This document shows positions 7,187 to 15,631 of a DNA stretch of 64,000 nt, piece by piece (within the stretch, counting starts at the first letter, position 1; the number at the start of each line of letters is the position of its first letter). This DNA is from Candidatus Gastranaerophilales bacterium. Its GTDB lineage: Bacteria > Cyanobacteriota > Vampirovibrionia > Gastranaerophilales > Gastranaerophilaceae. A model generated the notes under the pieces. It was not told where the DNA came from and searched no databases. It was given only the letters and a program-made list of their open reading frames with translations. The DNA is taken from assembly GCA_944323615.1 (NCBI GenBank), contig CALUTG010000003.1, forward strand, positions 19,862 to 83,861, in the 5' to 3' direction. A program made the position numbers and the translations under genes.

Positions 7187-7301
7187 GTAACTATGTAGCT
7201 TGACTACGGGGTAACCGGATGTATGTCCTAAGTGTTATCTGTTACCAAATCGATAGCGAGAAGACCGGGTTTATCCCAAAAAAGGTTTTTCTCGCTTTTT
7301 T
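7187..7301 (+). ncRNA. Candidate prophage small RNA (~115 nt)
   Basis: Between the strong promoter at 7153-7180 and a terminator (AGCGAGAAGACC 7255-7266 pairing with GGTTTTTCTCGCT 7284-7296, then T-run) lies about 115 nt with no credible reading frame. It can form a GGTAAC/GTTACC stem (7210-7215 with 7241-7246) enclosing 25 nt. It sits just before the toxin-antitoxin pair. No known RNA family is recognised; it could regulate host or phage mRNAs, or be a 5' leader with a terminator. Confidence 0.5.
7255..7301 (+). terminator. Rho-independent terminator
   Basis: A long stem AGCGAGAA-ACC/GGTTTTTCTCGCT with an inner GGG/CCC pair is followed by TTTTTT. It closes the small-RNA unit. Confidence 0.7.
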
Positions 7302-7406
7302 AAATTTGTGTTAAAATAATTTTATGAGAGATATGTGAGGGTAGAAAAAGACATGAAAAGATGTTATAATGATTCATGCAATGTAAATAATATGAGGTGT
7401 AATATT

Positions 7407-7862
7407 ATGTACAAAGCAACTGAAATCGCTGATTATATTTTATGCATTGCCCAAGAAAACGGCGACTTAATCACAAATCTTAAATTACAAAAGCTTCTTT
7501 ATTATGCACAAGCCTGGTTTTTGGTAAATAACAATAACGAACGGCTTTTTAGCGATGAAATAGAAGCTTGGCAATATGGTCCGGTTATACCTGCAGTTTA
7601 TAATAAATATCAAAAATTCGGACGTAGCCCCATTGTTATTGACTGTGATATAGAGAATGATTTTAATAATATAAATGATTGTACAAAAGAATATCTAAGA
7701 GAATTTTGTCAATACTTTTTCAGATTTTCTGCAACAGATTTAGTAAGTATGACACACCAAGAAAAACCTTGGCTGGAGGCTGTAGAACAAGGACTAAATA
7801 CTCCTATTAATACAGATACAATGTACAATTTTTATTCAGAAATGTTAGAAGATGAAAAATAA
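7407..7862 (+). CDS. Panacea-domain antitoxin (GepA/SocA-like, DUF4065)
   Basis: 151 residues from ATG 7407, preferred because GAGGTG lies upstream and a TATAAT box at 7365-7370 would start RNA after the more distal ATG. The protein shows the Panacea pattern: ATEIADYILCIAQ, ITNLKLQKLLYYAQAWFL, and EIEAWQYGPVIPAVYNKY. Panacea domains neutralise unrelated toxins encoded next to them (PanAT systems), often in prophages. Here the partner starts inside the last codons of this gene. In a prophage it may stabilise the element or exclude other phages. Confidence 0.85.
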   Translation: MYKATEIADYILCIAQENGDLITNLKLQKLLYYAQAWFLVNNNNERLFSDEIEAWQYGPVIPAVYNKYQKFGRSPIVIDCDIENDFNNINDCTKEYLREFCQYFFRFSATDLVSMTHQEKPWLEAVEQGLNTPINTDTMYNFYSEMLEDEK

Positions 7863-8271
7863 ATTTTCTTTTAGTACTAATTCTGCGCCAATGCAAGTTA
7901 GTATTAAAGCTGGTAAACCTCAATATTATAAATTGAAACCTATATTTTCTTTTGAATACTATATCTGTTCAGATAGGTATTTTTCAAGAGAGCATTCAAA
8001 TGAAAGGAGAAATTCTCTCTATAATTTCTTGCAAAATATAAAGAATTTTTCTGCTATAACGTGGGGAGAAATGAAGGAAAACCCCAAAGTATATCATTTC
8101 CATGAATTTATAGAAAATGTATCTGTATTAAATTCATATACAGATAGGGATATGGTACAATTTAAAATTCCTGGGCAAAAGCAAGGTCGTTTTATTGGCT
8201 TTTTTGATAATAATAACGTGTTTAATGTCTTGCTATATGATTCACAACATCAAGCAGACCCAAGAAAATGA
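7852..8271 (+). CDS. Putative toxin partner of the Panacea antitoxin
   Basis: 139 residues, overlapping the antitoxin by 11 bases, the usual order for PanA-PanT pairs. The C-terminus GRFIGFFDNNNVFNVLLYDS resembles the GRivGf-x-nvFyilwlDp strand pattern of small RNA-cleaving or RelE-like toxins, but I see no certain catalytic residues. The N-terminal third (FSTNSAPMQVSIKAGKPQYY) is unassigned. The toxin role rests mainly on its position. Confidence 0.6.
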   Translation: MKNKFSFSTNSAPMQVSIKAGKPQYYKLKPIFSFEYYICSDRYFSREHSNERRNSLYNFLQNIKNFSAITWGEMKENPKVYHFHEFIENVSVLNSYTDRDMVQFKIPGQKQGRFIGFFDNNNVFNVLLYDSQHQADPRK

Positions 8272-8371
8272 TAATCATAAAGATTTCAAATTATTTGTCC
8301 TATTTATTAGTTTGTGTAAAAAAATATCCCACTTTCTCACACTTGTTTACACTGGCTAAATGCTGTAAGGT

Positions 8372-8414
8372 TATAATGTAATAGTTTCGTAAGTCCGGAT
8401 TTACCGGGCTTTTT
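8372..8414 (+). promoter_or_regulatory. Candidate late promoter followed at once by a terminator
   Basis: A perfect TATAAT at 8372-8377 (poor -35) is followed within 15-40 bases by a hairpin AGTCCGG (8392-8398) / CCGGGCT (8404-8410) and a T-run. A promoter with an immediate terminator is the classic layout of antitermination-controlled phage late genes (lambda Q/pR'). Confidence 0.4.
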
Positions 8415-8464
8415 GATTAGAAAACACACATTATCTCATAATCTCTATTTATTTAAACGGACAA

Positions 8465-8519
8465 AAGCCCGCTCGTCCTTCACTTACGATCTTGGCTTAC
8501 ACGCGGGCTTGTTTTTTTT
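8465..8519 (+). terminator. Strong terminator directly before the late operon
   Basis: An 8-bp GC-rich stem (AAGCCCGC 8465-8472 / GCGGGCTT 8503-8510) is followed by G and eight T (8512-8519). The small terminase ATG is only 14 bases further, and its GAGG ribosome site abuts the T-run, so there is no room for another promoter. Late transcription must read through this structure. Confidence 0.7.
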
Positions 8520-8533
8520 GAGGTTAAATTTGT

Positions 8534-8842
8534 ATGCCTAATGAAAAGAATCTAAAAAAAGACTTTACTCCAAAAGAGCGACAGGAAAACGGCAGGAAAG
8601 GTGCCGCAATAACTAATAAAAAAATTGCCGCAAGAAAATCCCTAAGAGAAGAGCTCCTTGCGCTTTTAAAAACAGGCGACACTCAAAATAGAATGAGTCT
8701 TGCACTAATAGAAAAAGCTATCTCGGGTGACACAAAAGCATTTGAAATTATACGGGATACCATTGGAGAAAAGCCAAAAGACACTTGTCTTCTGGATACA
8801 GGAAGCGCTCTTACGATTAATGTTATAACCGGAGGTAAATAA
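8534..8842 (+). CDS. Terminase small subunit
   Basis: 102 residues, basic N-terminus (MPNEKNLKKDFTPKERQENG, then RKGAAITNKKIAARKSL) and helical core (MSLALIEKAISGDTKAFEIIRDTIGEKPKD), matching small DNA-recognition terminase subunits. It lies first in the late operon, immediately before the large subunit cluster. The start follows GAGGTTAAATTTGT. It would bind phage DNA to start packaging. Confidence 0.78.
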   Translation: MPNEKNLKKDFTPKERQENGRKGAAITNKKIAARKSLREELLALLKTGDTQNRMSLALIEKAISGDTKAFEIIRDTIGEKPKDTCLLDTGSALTINVITGGK

Positions 8843-9048
8843 TGCCATCTTGTCTAAGTATTTGTATTTGTATATTTTGTGCAACCCTCTGTTTCTGTGC
8901 CGGGTTTTTATTCTGCCACAGAGTTATTTACCTCCACAGGGTTGAAAAAATAGATCCGATTAATACCTTTAAATCATCAAAAAATGTTACGGCGCTCTCT
9001 ACAGCCATTAGAGAAGAAAGGATTAACAGGCTGCTTGATATGGGGTAG
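8842..9048 (+). CDS. Small Cys-rich membrane protein
   Basis: 68 residues. Its first 30 are a hydrophobic helix unusually rich in cysteine (CLSICICIFCATLCFCAGFL). The start overlaps the small terminase stop by one base (TAATG) and its end is two bases before the large terminase. Tight packing argues that it is translated. Function unknown. Confidence 0.6.
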   Translation: MPSCLSICICIFCATLCFCAGFLFCHRVIYLHRVEKIDPINTFKSSKNVTALSTAIREERINRLLDMG

Positions 9049-9050
9049 GT

Positions 9051-10415
9051 ATGCTTAAAGAAATTACACTCAACGGTAACAGAATTATCTTTAACCCTGC
9101 TCAAAAAGAAATGATTAATGAAATTCTTAATCCGGACCTTACAGTCAAAGACAATGATATAAAAGTTTTTGCTTTTTTTGGAGGGTTCAGGAGTGGAAAA
9201 TCTTTCTTGTTTCAACTGGTTACATTCCTATTATGCTGCGCTTACCCTGGTTTGAGAGTCGTTTATGTCAGAAGGACTTATGACCAGCTCAAAGACTCCG
9301 TTATAAAACAATTCAGAAAAGATTTTGAAAAATACGGACAGTTTGTTTACGTTGAAACTTCCAAAGAAGGTTCAAGAATAGCACGTTTTAACAATGGTTC
9401 TACAATAGTTTTCAGAGCTTTTGACAAAGACACCAACATACTATCTGCAGAGTACGATCTCGCTTGTGCCTGCCAGGTGGAAGAAATTCAAGAAGCCCTA
9501 TACAAGCAGCTTTTTGGAAGACTTTCCGGAAACATAATGCCAAAAACATTTATGTTAGTTGAAGGAAACCCTAAGGGAAACTGGGTCAAAAAAGCTTTCT
9601 ATGACCCGACAGAGGAAGAACGCAAAGAGAAAAAATTGTTTTTCCTGAACTCGCCTACAACTGCAAATATAGAAAATCTTCCGAAAGATTATATTGAAAC
9701 ACTGAAAGGACAGTATTCAGAGCGGGATTTCAAAAGGTGGGCTCTCGGAGATTGGCAAAATTTATACGGGCTTGTGTTTAGTGAGTTTGACGAAAAAGAA
9801 CACGTTATTCCGCCGATTAATTTTAAAGATATCGGAAAAGGAGAAAAAATCCTCATAGGAGGTGACTACGGCTGGAGAAACCCTTCCTCCTTCCTCTGGG
9901 GGGTGAAAACTTATGATGAGGACATAATAATTTTTGATGAGTTCTATGAATCAGAAAAGCTCCCGGAAGAACTTGCAAAAGAGAATCTTAGATATGGCCA
10001 GTTCGGAACAGTTATGGACTATGCTATAAAACGTCCGGACAGAGATGGTAAATGTCTCTGGGATACTCTAGTCAAGCTTGGAATGAGGCTTATTGAATCA
10101 AACAAAGATGAGTTTAACAACATAATAACAGTGAATTCATTGTTTAAGCAAAAAAGGCTTCATATCTGCTCAAACTGTGTGAATCTTATCTGGGAAATTA
10201 AAAACTATAAATTCAAAGAACCTAAGCTCGGGGCTGAAAAGAATCTTGATGAAACCCCTGTAGATAAAGATAACCACGCCATTGATGCACTTTTATATCT
10301 GATTGAAAAACTTATCGGACGGGCCGTTGTCACAGAATTTGAAAAAGCTGAAAGACACAGTCTGCGAGCTGCAACCGTAAAACATAACAGAGGAGCATTA
10401 TACAACTATGGATAA
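9051..10415 (+). CDS. Terminase large subunit
   Basis: 454 residues, normal length. The ATPase domain carries Walker A GGFRSGKS at about residues 44-51 and an acidic Walker B near CACQVEEIQE (about 135-148). The C-terminal RNase-H-like nuclease has GGDYGWRNPSS and the terminal DNHAIDALLYLIE acidic motif. The enzyme cuts and pumps phage DNA into the prohead at the portal. It overlaps the next gene by 8 bases. Confidence 0.95.
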   Translation: MLKEITLNGNRIIFNPAQKEMINEILNPDLTVKDNDIKVFAFFGGFRSGKSFLFQLVTFLLCCAYPGLRVVYVRRTYDQLKDSVIKQFRKDFEKYGQFVYVETSKEGSRIARFNNGSTIVFRAFDKDTNILSAEYDLACACQVEEIQEALYKQLFGRLSGNIMPKTFMLVEGNPKGNWVKKAFYDPTEEERKEKKLFFLNSPTTANIENLPKDYIETLKGQYSERDFKRWALGDWQNLYGLVFSEFDEKEHVIPPINFKDIGKGEKILIGGDYGWRNPSSFLWGVKTYDEDIIIFDEFYESEKLPEELAKENLRYGQFGTVMDYAIKRPDRDGKCLWDTLVKLGMRLIESNKDEFNNIITVNSLFKQKRLHICSNCVNLIWEIKNYKFKEPKLGAEKNLDETPVDKDNHAIDALLYLIEKLIGRAVVTEFEKAERHSLRAATVKHNRGALYNYG

Positions 10416-10722
10416 TGAATGCGGAGAGGACTGCAGAATTTGCGCGCAGTCCTGTTTGAATTGCGACGGACATTTTAAGCTCTGGGAAAAACAGGCAAAA
10501 AGTATTTATATCAGCACGTTTAAGCCGTATTTTGATGTAACTATGGGTAAAGAAGTTTCTTCAAAAAAAGAAATTAAAGAATACTGCAAGCGCAATAATA
10601 TGGTCTATGCGGGAGACAAAGAGCTTACGCAGCAATGCGCACAAAATAAAGCCGAAAATGAAAGACGGTTTTATGACAGATTTGAAAACGGTTTAAAAGA
10701 AAAATTGTTAAAAAGGTTGTAA
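10408..10722 (+). CDS. Small Cys-rich protein between terminase and portal
   Basis: 104 residues. The N-terminus has six cysteines in about 20 positions (MDNECGEDCRICAQSCLNCD), probably a metal-binding knuckle, followed by a helical basic region (SSKKEIKEYCKRNNMVYAG). It overlaps the terminase gene and ends four bases before the portal gene. Possibly a packaging accessory; not assigned. Confidence 0.65.
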   Translation: MDNECGEDCRICAQSCLNCDGHFKLWEKQAKSIYISTFKPYFDVTMGKEVSSKKEIKEYCKRNNMVYAGDKELTQQCAQNKAENERRFYDRFENGLKEKLLKRL

Positions 10723-10726
10723 GAAA

Positions 10727-12592
10727 ATGATTTTACCAATTTTAAAACATCTGGAAGAATTAAAAAATCAAGCTGTTAACGAAAACAAAAAGAGACACGA
10801 TGATTTTAAAAAATACCAAAAATACTATGATGGCGATTATAACTCAGCACAGGACAGCAACCAGCTGAATATTATTAAAGGAATTATTGACACAAAAACT
10901 ACACTTGTACTTGATTTTGAAGCCGTTTCAAGTGTTACTCCAAAAACTAAAGCCTTTGCACATTTGGACCAAATAGGGTTAATGAACTCAATCGCTGATA
11001 TATTAAATGATTGCAACAAGCACGTACTAAAAATAAATGATTTCGATACTGTTAAGCGCGAAGTCGTAGATAATTTTAACAAATTTGGGTTAGGAATTAT
11101 TCAAACAAGCTGGCGGCAAACAGATGAAGAAGAGCTCGGCGATGTAGAAATAATATCTGTCGATCCTCTAAATTATTTTCCGGATACTACTGCTAAAAAG
11201 GTGAACGATTGTAACTATATATTCAAAAAAGAGATAATTTCATCTATTACCCTTAAAAAGGATTACCCGCAGTATGCGGATAAAATAGAAGCTGCCAAAG
11301 GTGCGGAAGAAAAAAAAGAAAATAAGACTCCTTCTACAGGAGCCGTTAATACCGTAGGAAATGAGATTAATACTACGCAGATTTATGCCGATGGAAAGAG
11401 TCCTTCTACGAGTTCTATTGCACAGAGTAAAAATATCGTTGTCTGGAATGCTTACCTAAAAGATGACAGTACTTTTATTGATACAAAAGATACCGAAAAA
11501 CAGGCTCTTATGTTCAATTACCCTAACGGCAGATACTTAAGGTGGGTAGATGGTGCGACCGATTATCTGCTTGAGGATAAACCGATAGATGTGCCGTCAG
11601 GTTATCCTTTTGATGTCATTCAGGGATCCAGTCTTGTTAAATACCTTATGGAAACACAAAACCGTATTGACAAGGCTTATCGTAAAATAAGGGTTCTTAT
11701 AGGCGGTTATGTGTCGTTTCTTGCACATACTCCGGATTGTGATCTGTCCGATCAGGAAATTATCGACCAACTAACCGTAGAAGTTGACCAGCTCGGGCAA
11801 ATGGAAGTTATAACAAACAACACTCTGGACAGGCTTAAAACTCTTATTGAGTATATTCAAACTCTTAAAGATCAAGCTTATGAAATAGCAAGGGTTAATC
11901 CTTCCCTTATTTCAGGTAAAAAAGAAGACGGGGTAGATAGCGGCAGAATGGTAGCTATGCTGAATGAAAGCCCGATGACCGCCATTAACGAGACCCAAAA
12001 ACTTGTTAAAAATCTGATTGTTCAACAGGGCGAAAAAAACATTATACTTATTCAGATGTTTTATAACGTACCAAGAATAATTAGATTAACAGGAGGTGAC
12101 CTTGCAAGAATCCAACCTCAAATTAACCAAACGGGGCCGGACGGACTGCCCGTCCAAATTCCGCCAATGATTGAAATCTACAGAGAAAATGCGGAAAAAG
12201 AGCTGCAAGCTATTCAAACTATTAAAGCCGATTTGAGTCTTGGTGAGTATGAAATAGATGTTATTGCCGGTGCTCAAATGCCGAGAAGCAGAGCCGAAAA
12301 AGCTCAAATCTACATGCAGCTTTCTCAGATGGGTAAAATTCCGGACACTCCAGCAGGTACGGAATTATTACTAAACGCGCTCGATATTCCGGATAAAACC
12401 GGAATTATGGAGGCAATCAAAGAAGCACAGAGCAATCAGCCAAAGATAAATATGGATCCTGAAACTATTCAAAAAATATTTAAAGATATGCCGCTTGATT
12501 GTCAGTTACAAATGCTTGCTCAATATGGTTTTCAGGTACCGGAAGTCGGACAAGCTATTGAGACTGAACAATTGCAGAATGCAAAAATTTAA
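10727..12592 (+). CDS. Portal protein (P22-like)
   Basis: 621 residues. N-terminal helices (LKHLEELKNQAVNENKKRHDD, YYDGDYN), a central region with the crown/stem (VKREVVDNFNKFGLGII ... VEIISVDPLNYFPD) and an extended helical barrel-like C-terminus rich in Gln fit the larger portal class found in short-tailed phages. It forms the ring at one head vertex through which DNA passes. It follows the terminase genes in the normal order. Confidence 0.85.
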   Translation: MILPILKHLEELKNQAVNENKKRHDDFKKYQKYYDGDYNSAQDSNQLNIIKGIIDTKTTLVLDFEAVSSVTPKTKAFAHLDQIGLMNSIADILNDCNKHVLKINDFDTVKREVVDNFNKFGLGIIQTSWRQTDEEELGDVEIISVDPLNYFPDTTAKKVNDCNYIFKKEIISSITLKKDYPQYADKIEAAKGAEEKKENKTPSTGAVNTVGNEINTTQIYADGKSPSTSSIAQSKNIVVWNAYLKDDSTFIDTKDTEKQALMFNYPNGRYLRWVDGATDYLLEDKPIDVPSGYPFDVIQGSSLVKYLMETQNRIDKAYRKIRVLIGGYVSFLAHTPDCDLSDQEIIDQLTVEVDQLGQMEVITNNTLDRLKTLIEYIQTLKDQAYEIARVNPSLISGKKEDGVDSGRMVAMLNESPMTAINETQKLVKNLIVQQGEKNIILIQMFYNVPRIIRLTGGDLARIQPQINQTGPDGLPVQIPPMIEIYRENAEKELQAIQTIKADLSLGEYEIDVIAGAQMPRSRAEKAQIYMQLSQMGKIPDTPAGTELLLNALDIPDKTGIMEAIKEAQSNQPKINMDPETIQKIFKDMPLDCQLQMLAQYGFQVPEVGQAIETEQLQNAKI

Positions 12593-12861
12593 AACAACAA
12601 AACAGCAGCCAAAATATATCCGATAACTTGAATTATAACAAAAAATGTAATTAATAGTAGGAATCCTTTTAAAAACGTTTTGGGGTTAAGTTTTATAACA
12701 ATGAATTCATAAAGTAAAAAAATAGCACAATTTATCGCTATCATTGGGACATTCAGCTCAAAAACTCTATAGAATAATTGCCAAACTTTAAGAGTCAAAG
12801 CATAGCTTATTAGTATTCCGAAAAATGACAATATTGCGAGTATTAAAATATGTTTAACCAT
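12589..12861 (-). CDS. Antisense small membrane protein inside the late operon
   Basis: 90 residues with three or four hydrophobic segments (KHILILAILSFFGILISYAL; IAINCAIFLLYEFIVI; GFLLLITFFVIIQVIGYIL). It is the only leftward gene in the late operon, overlapping the portal end by 4 bases and the next start by 12. It fills exactly the gap between two rightward genes, which argues for a real inserted moron. An AAGG site precedes it. Function could be exclusion or immunity; unproven. Confidence 0.55.
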   Translation of the reverse strand: MVKHILILAILSFFGILISYALTLKVWQLFYRVFELNVPMIAINCAIFLLYEFIVIKLNPKTFLKGFLLLITFFVIIQVIGYILAAVLLF

Positions 12862-13227
12862 TTAAAAAACCTTATTGGTAATATTAAGTACTACTATAAT
12901 ATACCAAAAATTGGAGAAAATGAAGTCGGGGCTTTTTTAACACCTAAAAGAGCACACTTCCCCAAAAAATTTTATAACGATATGTCAAACGACCTGAGAC
13001 ATGCATACACCAGCGCCATTTTAACAAGGGACAAGGGAGCCGGAATGGCAAATACTCTCGGAGTATTAAATGAAATTGTTGATTACGGTGCAAGCGGGCG
13101 AGAAGATACTAAACGTGATCTCAATGCAAATCAATGGGGGCGAGATTATGGAATAAAATACCCGAATGAAACGAATCAAGAACTTTTAAATAGAATCTAT
13201 CAGGATTATTTAAAGAAATATTATTAA
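12850..13227 (+). CDS. Phage protein with DUF6973-like motif
   Basis: 125 residues. The segment DLRHAYTSAILTRDKG and the later DTKRDLNANQWGRDYGIKYP resemble small domains with conserved D-x2-N-x-x-G residues described as DUF6973-like, found in phage and secreted proteins. The similarity is by memory of motif layout only. It is encoded between portal and capsid genes, so it may be packaged in the head. Confidence 0.55.
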   Translation: MFNHLKNLIGNIKYYYNIPKIGENEVGAFLTPKRAHFPKKFYNDMSNDLRHAYTSAILTRDKGAGMANTLGVLNEIVDYGASGREDTKRDLNANQWGRDYGIKYPNETNQELLNRIYQDYLKKYY

Positions 13228-13247
13228 ACCGGAAAGGAAAAAGTTTT

Positions 13248-13685
13248 ATGAAACAACTAATCGTAAAAGCCGATGGCACACCTATGAAATCAAAGGTGCA
13301 CGCCATTAATTTTTTGAAAGAAAAAGGTCTGCCTCAAGATTGTCTGATTGAAGAAAACGGACAATTTTTTTATGAGGGGGTAAATGAAGAGGGGGTAAAT
13401 GGGGATAGTAGGCCTGACGAACAAGCTACTCCGCCCGATGTAAAAGGAGAGAATGAAAGGGAAGAAGTAAAAAGCCTTGATTGGTCAACCCCTGTTTATC
13501 TCGCCGACGGAAAAACTAATACTCCGCTTAAAATTAAAGAGGCCGATGTAACCGTTTTATTAAAAGCCAAACATCCGGCAGGGCAAACTCTCAAAAGGCC
13601 TTTTAATGCTATGGAAATAAAAATAGATAGTGAAACCTTTATTATCTCTCTTGAACTATGTAAAAAACTTTTTGAACTCGCATAA
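13248..13685 (+). CDS. Phage structural-region protein, unknown
   Basis: 145 residues. The N-terminus looks like a small sequence-reading domain (KADGTPMKSKVHAINFLKEK). An acidic, repetitive linker (YEGVNEEGVNGD, about 45-60) separates it from a beta-rich C-terminus. It has a good AAGGAAAA ribosome site. Located just before the scaffold gene. No function assigned. Confidence 0.6.
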   Translation: MKQLIVKADGTPMKSKVHAINFLKEKGLPQDCLIEENGQFFYEGVNEEGVNGDSRPDEQATPPDVKGENEREEVKSLDWSTPVYLADGKTNTPLKIKEADVTVLLKAKHPAGQTLKRPFNAMEIKIDSETFIISLELCKKLFELA

Positions 13686-13723
13686 AACACTACAAGACTA
13701 CATGAACCGAAAGGAATGTAAAA

Positions 13724-14587
13724 ATGGATGAATTAGAAACACAATTAAACAATATTGGAGAGGCGGCTGTTGAAGGTGAAAACCAGACAGAACCAACTAC
13801 TCAAGATATAGAGCCTCAGGCTGATACACAGCCTGAAATTGAAGCTCAGGAACAGTGGAAGCTTTCTAAGCAGTTTGAGCAAGGCTTATGGAAAACTCCG
13901 GATGATGTTTACAATTCTGTAAAATATTATGAACAGAAATTCCAGCCACTCGAGCAATCCATACAAAAAATGGGCTTCAAAGATCCGGCTGAGCTGGAGC
14001 AAGCATTCAAAGAATACCAGAAGAAGCTGCCTATTTATCAAGAGAATGAGCAGGCAGTCAATCTCATTAATGCACTCTTGCAGGATGAAACGTTCGGACC
14101 AAAACTTAAAAGCACGTTTGACGAAATCAGAAGAGCTCAAGAAATGGCAAAATGGGGAATGTCTTTTGACCAACTTCCCGCAGCCATCAGAGACCGAGTT
14201 GAAAAAGGCGAACGCGCTTTCAAAGAACTGGAAGAAATGAAACAACAGCAAGCTTATGAATCAAGTTTAAACACAATTAATGAACAGGTTAAACAGATTG
14301 AAGAAATAGCCCAAGAATACGGGTATGACGTAAACATTCAAGAGATTCTTGAATATTGCAGGGATAACAATATCAATCCTTCTAATATTTACGGAGAGTT
14401 TCTCAAAAACTCGTTTACTCAGCTTGTAGAAAAAGCTAAACAAAATGCAAGTTTTGCCACTGTTAACCAAAACAAGCAAAACAAAGCAAGCGCTGTAAAT
14501 TCTTCCACCAAAAAAGGCGGGGATATTCCGCCAAAAACTCTAAACTCAATCAAAGATTTAGAGGACGAAATATTATCTAAATTGTAA
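13724..14587 (+). CDS. Capsid scaffolding protein
   Basis: 287 residues, acidic, almost entirely helical/coiled-coil and rich in Glu and Gln, with a basic C-terminal tail ending SIKDLEDEILSKL. These properties and its place immediately before the major capsid gene (14 bases) match phage scaffold proteins, which guide shell assembly and then leave. No protease domain is visible. Confidence 0.8.
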   Translation: MDELETQLNNIGEAAVEGENQTEPTTQDIEPQADTQPEIEAQEQWKLSKQFEQGLWKTPDDVYNSVKYYEQKFQPLEQSIQKMGFKDPAELEQAFKEYQKKLPIYQENEQAVNLINALLQDETFGPKLKSTFDEIRRAQEMAKWGMSFDQLPAAIRDRVEKGERAFKELEEMKQQQAYESSLNTINEQVKQIEEIAQEYGYDVNIQEILEYCRDNNINPSNIYGEFLKNSFTQLVEKAKQNASFATVNQNKQNKASAVNSSTKKGGDIPPKTLNSIKDLEDEILSKL

Positions 14588-14601
14588 AGGAGAATTGACA
14601 A

Positions 14602-15615
14602 ATGGCAACTTATAATTGGGATGAAATTTTTGCTGTCACAACTAAATACCTTGACGATAAAATCCCTGAAATTTTCACTCAAACTACACCACTCATGAAT
14701 GAAATCATGAAGAATAAGCAATATGTAGATGGCGGTAACAGACTCGCTGTAGCACTTGATTTTAAACCTATGGGCAACATAGGATATATTACGGGCACAT
14801 CAGCTGACCTTATCGATATTTCTACTCAACAAAACTTGACACCTGCAGAATTAGACTGGAAGTATATTCAGACAGGTTTTTCTGTAACATTACAAGATTT
14901 GAACACGACTGCCGACTCTAAGCACGCTATTGCAAGTTTAGTATCTCAAAAAGCTAAAAACTCCCTGGCTTCTACTAAACAATTTATTGCAGCAGCTCTT
15001 TACGGTTCTGCCGTAGATAATCCAAAAGCCTTAAACGGTTTTGGAGATATCTTTGCTGCTTCCGGAGTGTCTTATGCCGGTCTTTTGGATACTGATCTGG
15101 GAGAAGATGCTTCAGGGGATAGTGTTTGGTTACCGCAATACAACACAACTGATACAGTTGTTGATTACAAAACAATTGAACCTATGATAACCAAACTTAA
15201 GACTAAAGCTAACTTTTCGGGAGTAGGTAACAAACTCGACTTTATGGTCTCTAAAGCTGCTGTACTTTCAGCATTTAAGCAAGCACAACAGACTCAGCAA
15301 AGATTCCTTGCCGCTAAAAACTTACAAGCCGGGTTTGATGGTTTAGAAGTTGATGGTATAACCTGGTATGCTGATGAATTTTGCGGCGGGGCCGGTTCTA
15401 CCTACGATTTGTACTTAATTTCTTCTAATTCAATCAAATTTATGTACAAATACGGTTTTGACGGTAAAAACTCTCCGCAGGATGTTTCAGGGCTCAGAAT
15501 CCCTAATCAGCCGATTATGACCCATCAGAGATTTATTACAGGCAACCTCTTCTGTGTTGACAGACGTGTAAACGGTAAATTCTCTGCTTTAAATCCGACA
15601 GCGGTTAGATCTTAG
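14602..15615 (+). CDS. Major capsid protein
   Basis: 337 residues. The N-terminal arm (YNWDEIFAVTTKYLDDKIPE), a central region DFKPMGNIGYITGTSAD, and the late segment GLRIPNQPIMTHQRFITGNL look like HK97-fold capsid proteins of short-tailed phages. It has a strong AAAGGAG site and sits between the scaffold and decoration-type genes. Assembles the icosahedral head. Confidence 0.85.
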   Translation: MATYNWDEIFAVTTKYLDDKIPEIFTQTTPLMNEIMKNKQYVDGGNRLAVALDFKPMGNIGYITGTSADLIDISTQQNLTPAELDWKYIQTGFSVTLQDLNTTADSKHAIASLVSQKAKNSLASTKQFIAAALYGSAVDNPKALNGFGDIFAASGVSYAGLLDTDLGEDASGDSVWLPQYNTTDTVVDYKTIEPMITKLKTKANFSGVGNKLDFMVSKAAVLSAFKQAQQTQQRFLAAKNLQAGFDGLEVDGITWYADEFCGGAGSTYDLYLISSNSIKFMYKYGFDGKNSPQDVSGLRIPNQPIMTHQRFITGNLFCVDRRVNGKFSALNPTAVRS

Positions 15616-15631
15616 GAAAGGAGTAATCAAA

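Noticed and set aside
7215..7320. 31-codon frame inside the candidate small RNA
   Set aside because: It starts without a proper ribosome site and runs through the terminator stem and T-run, so translation is unlikely.
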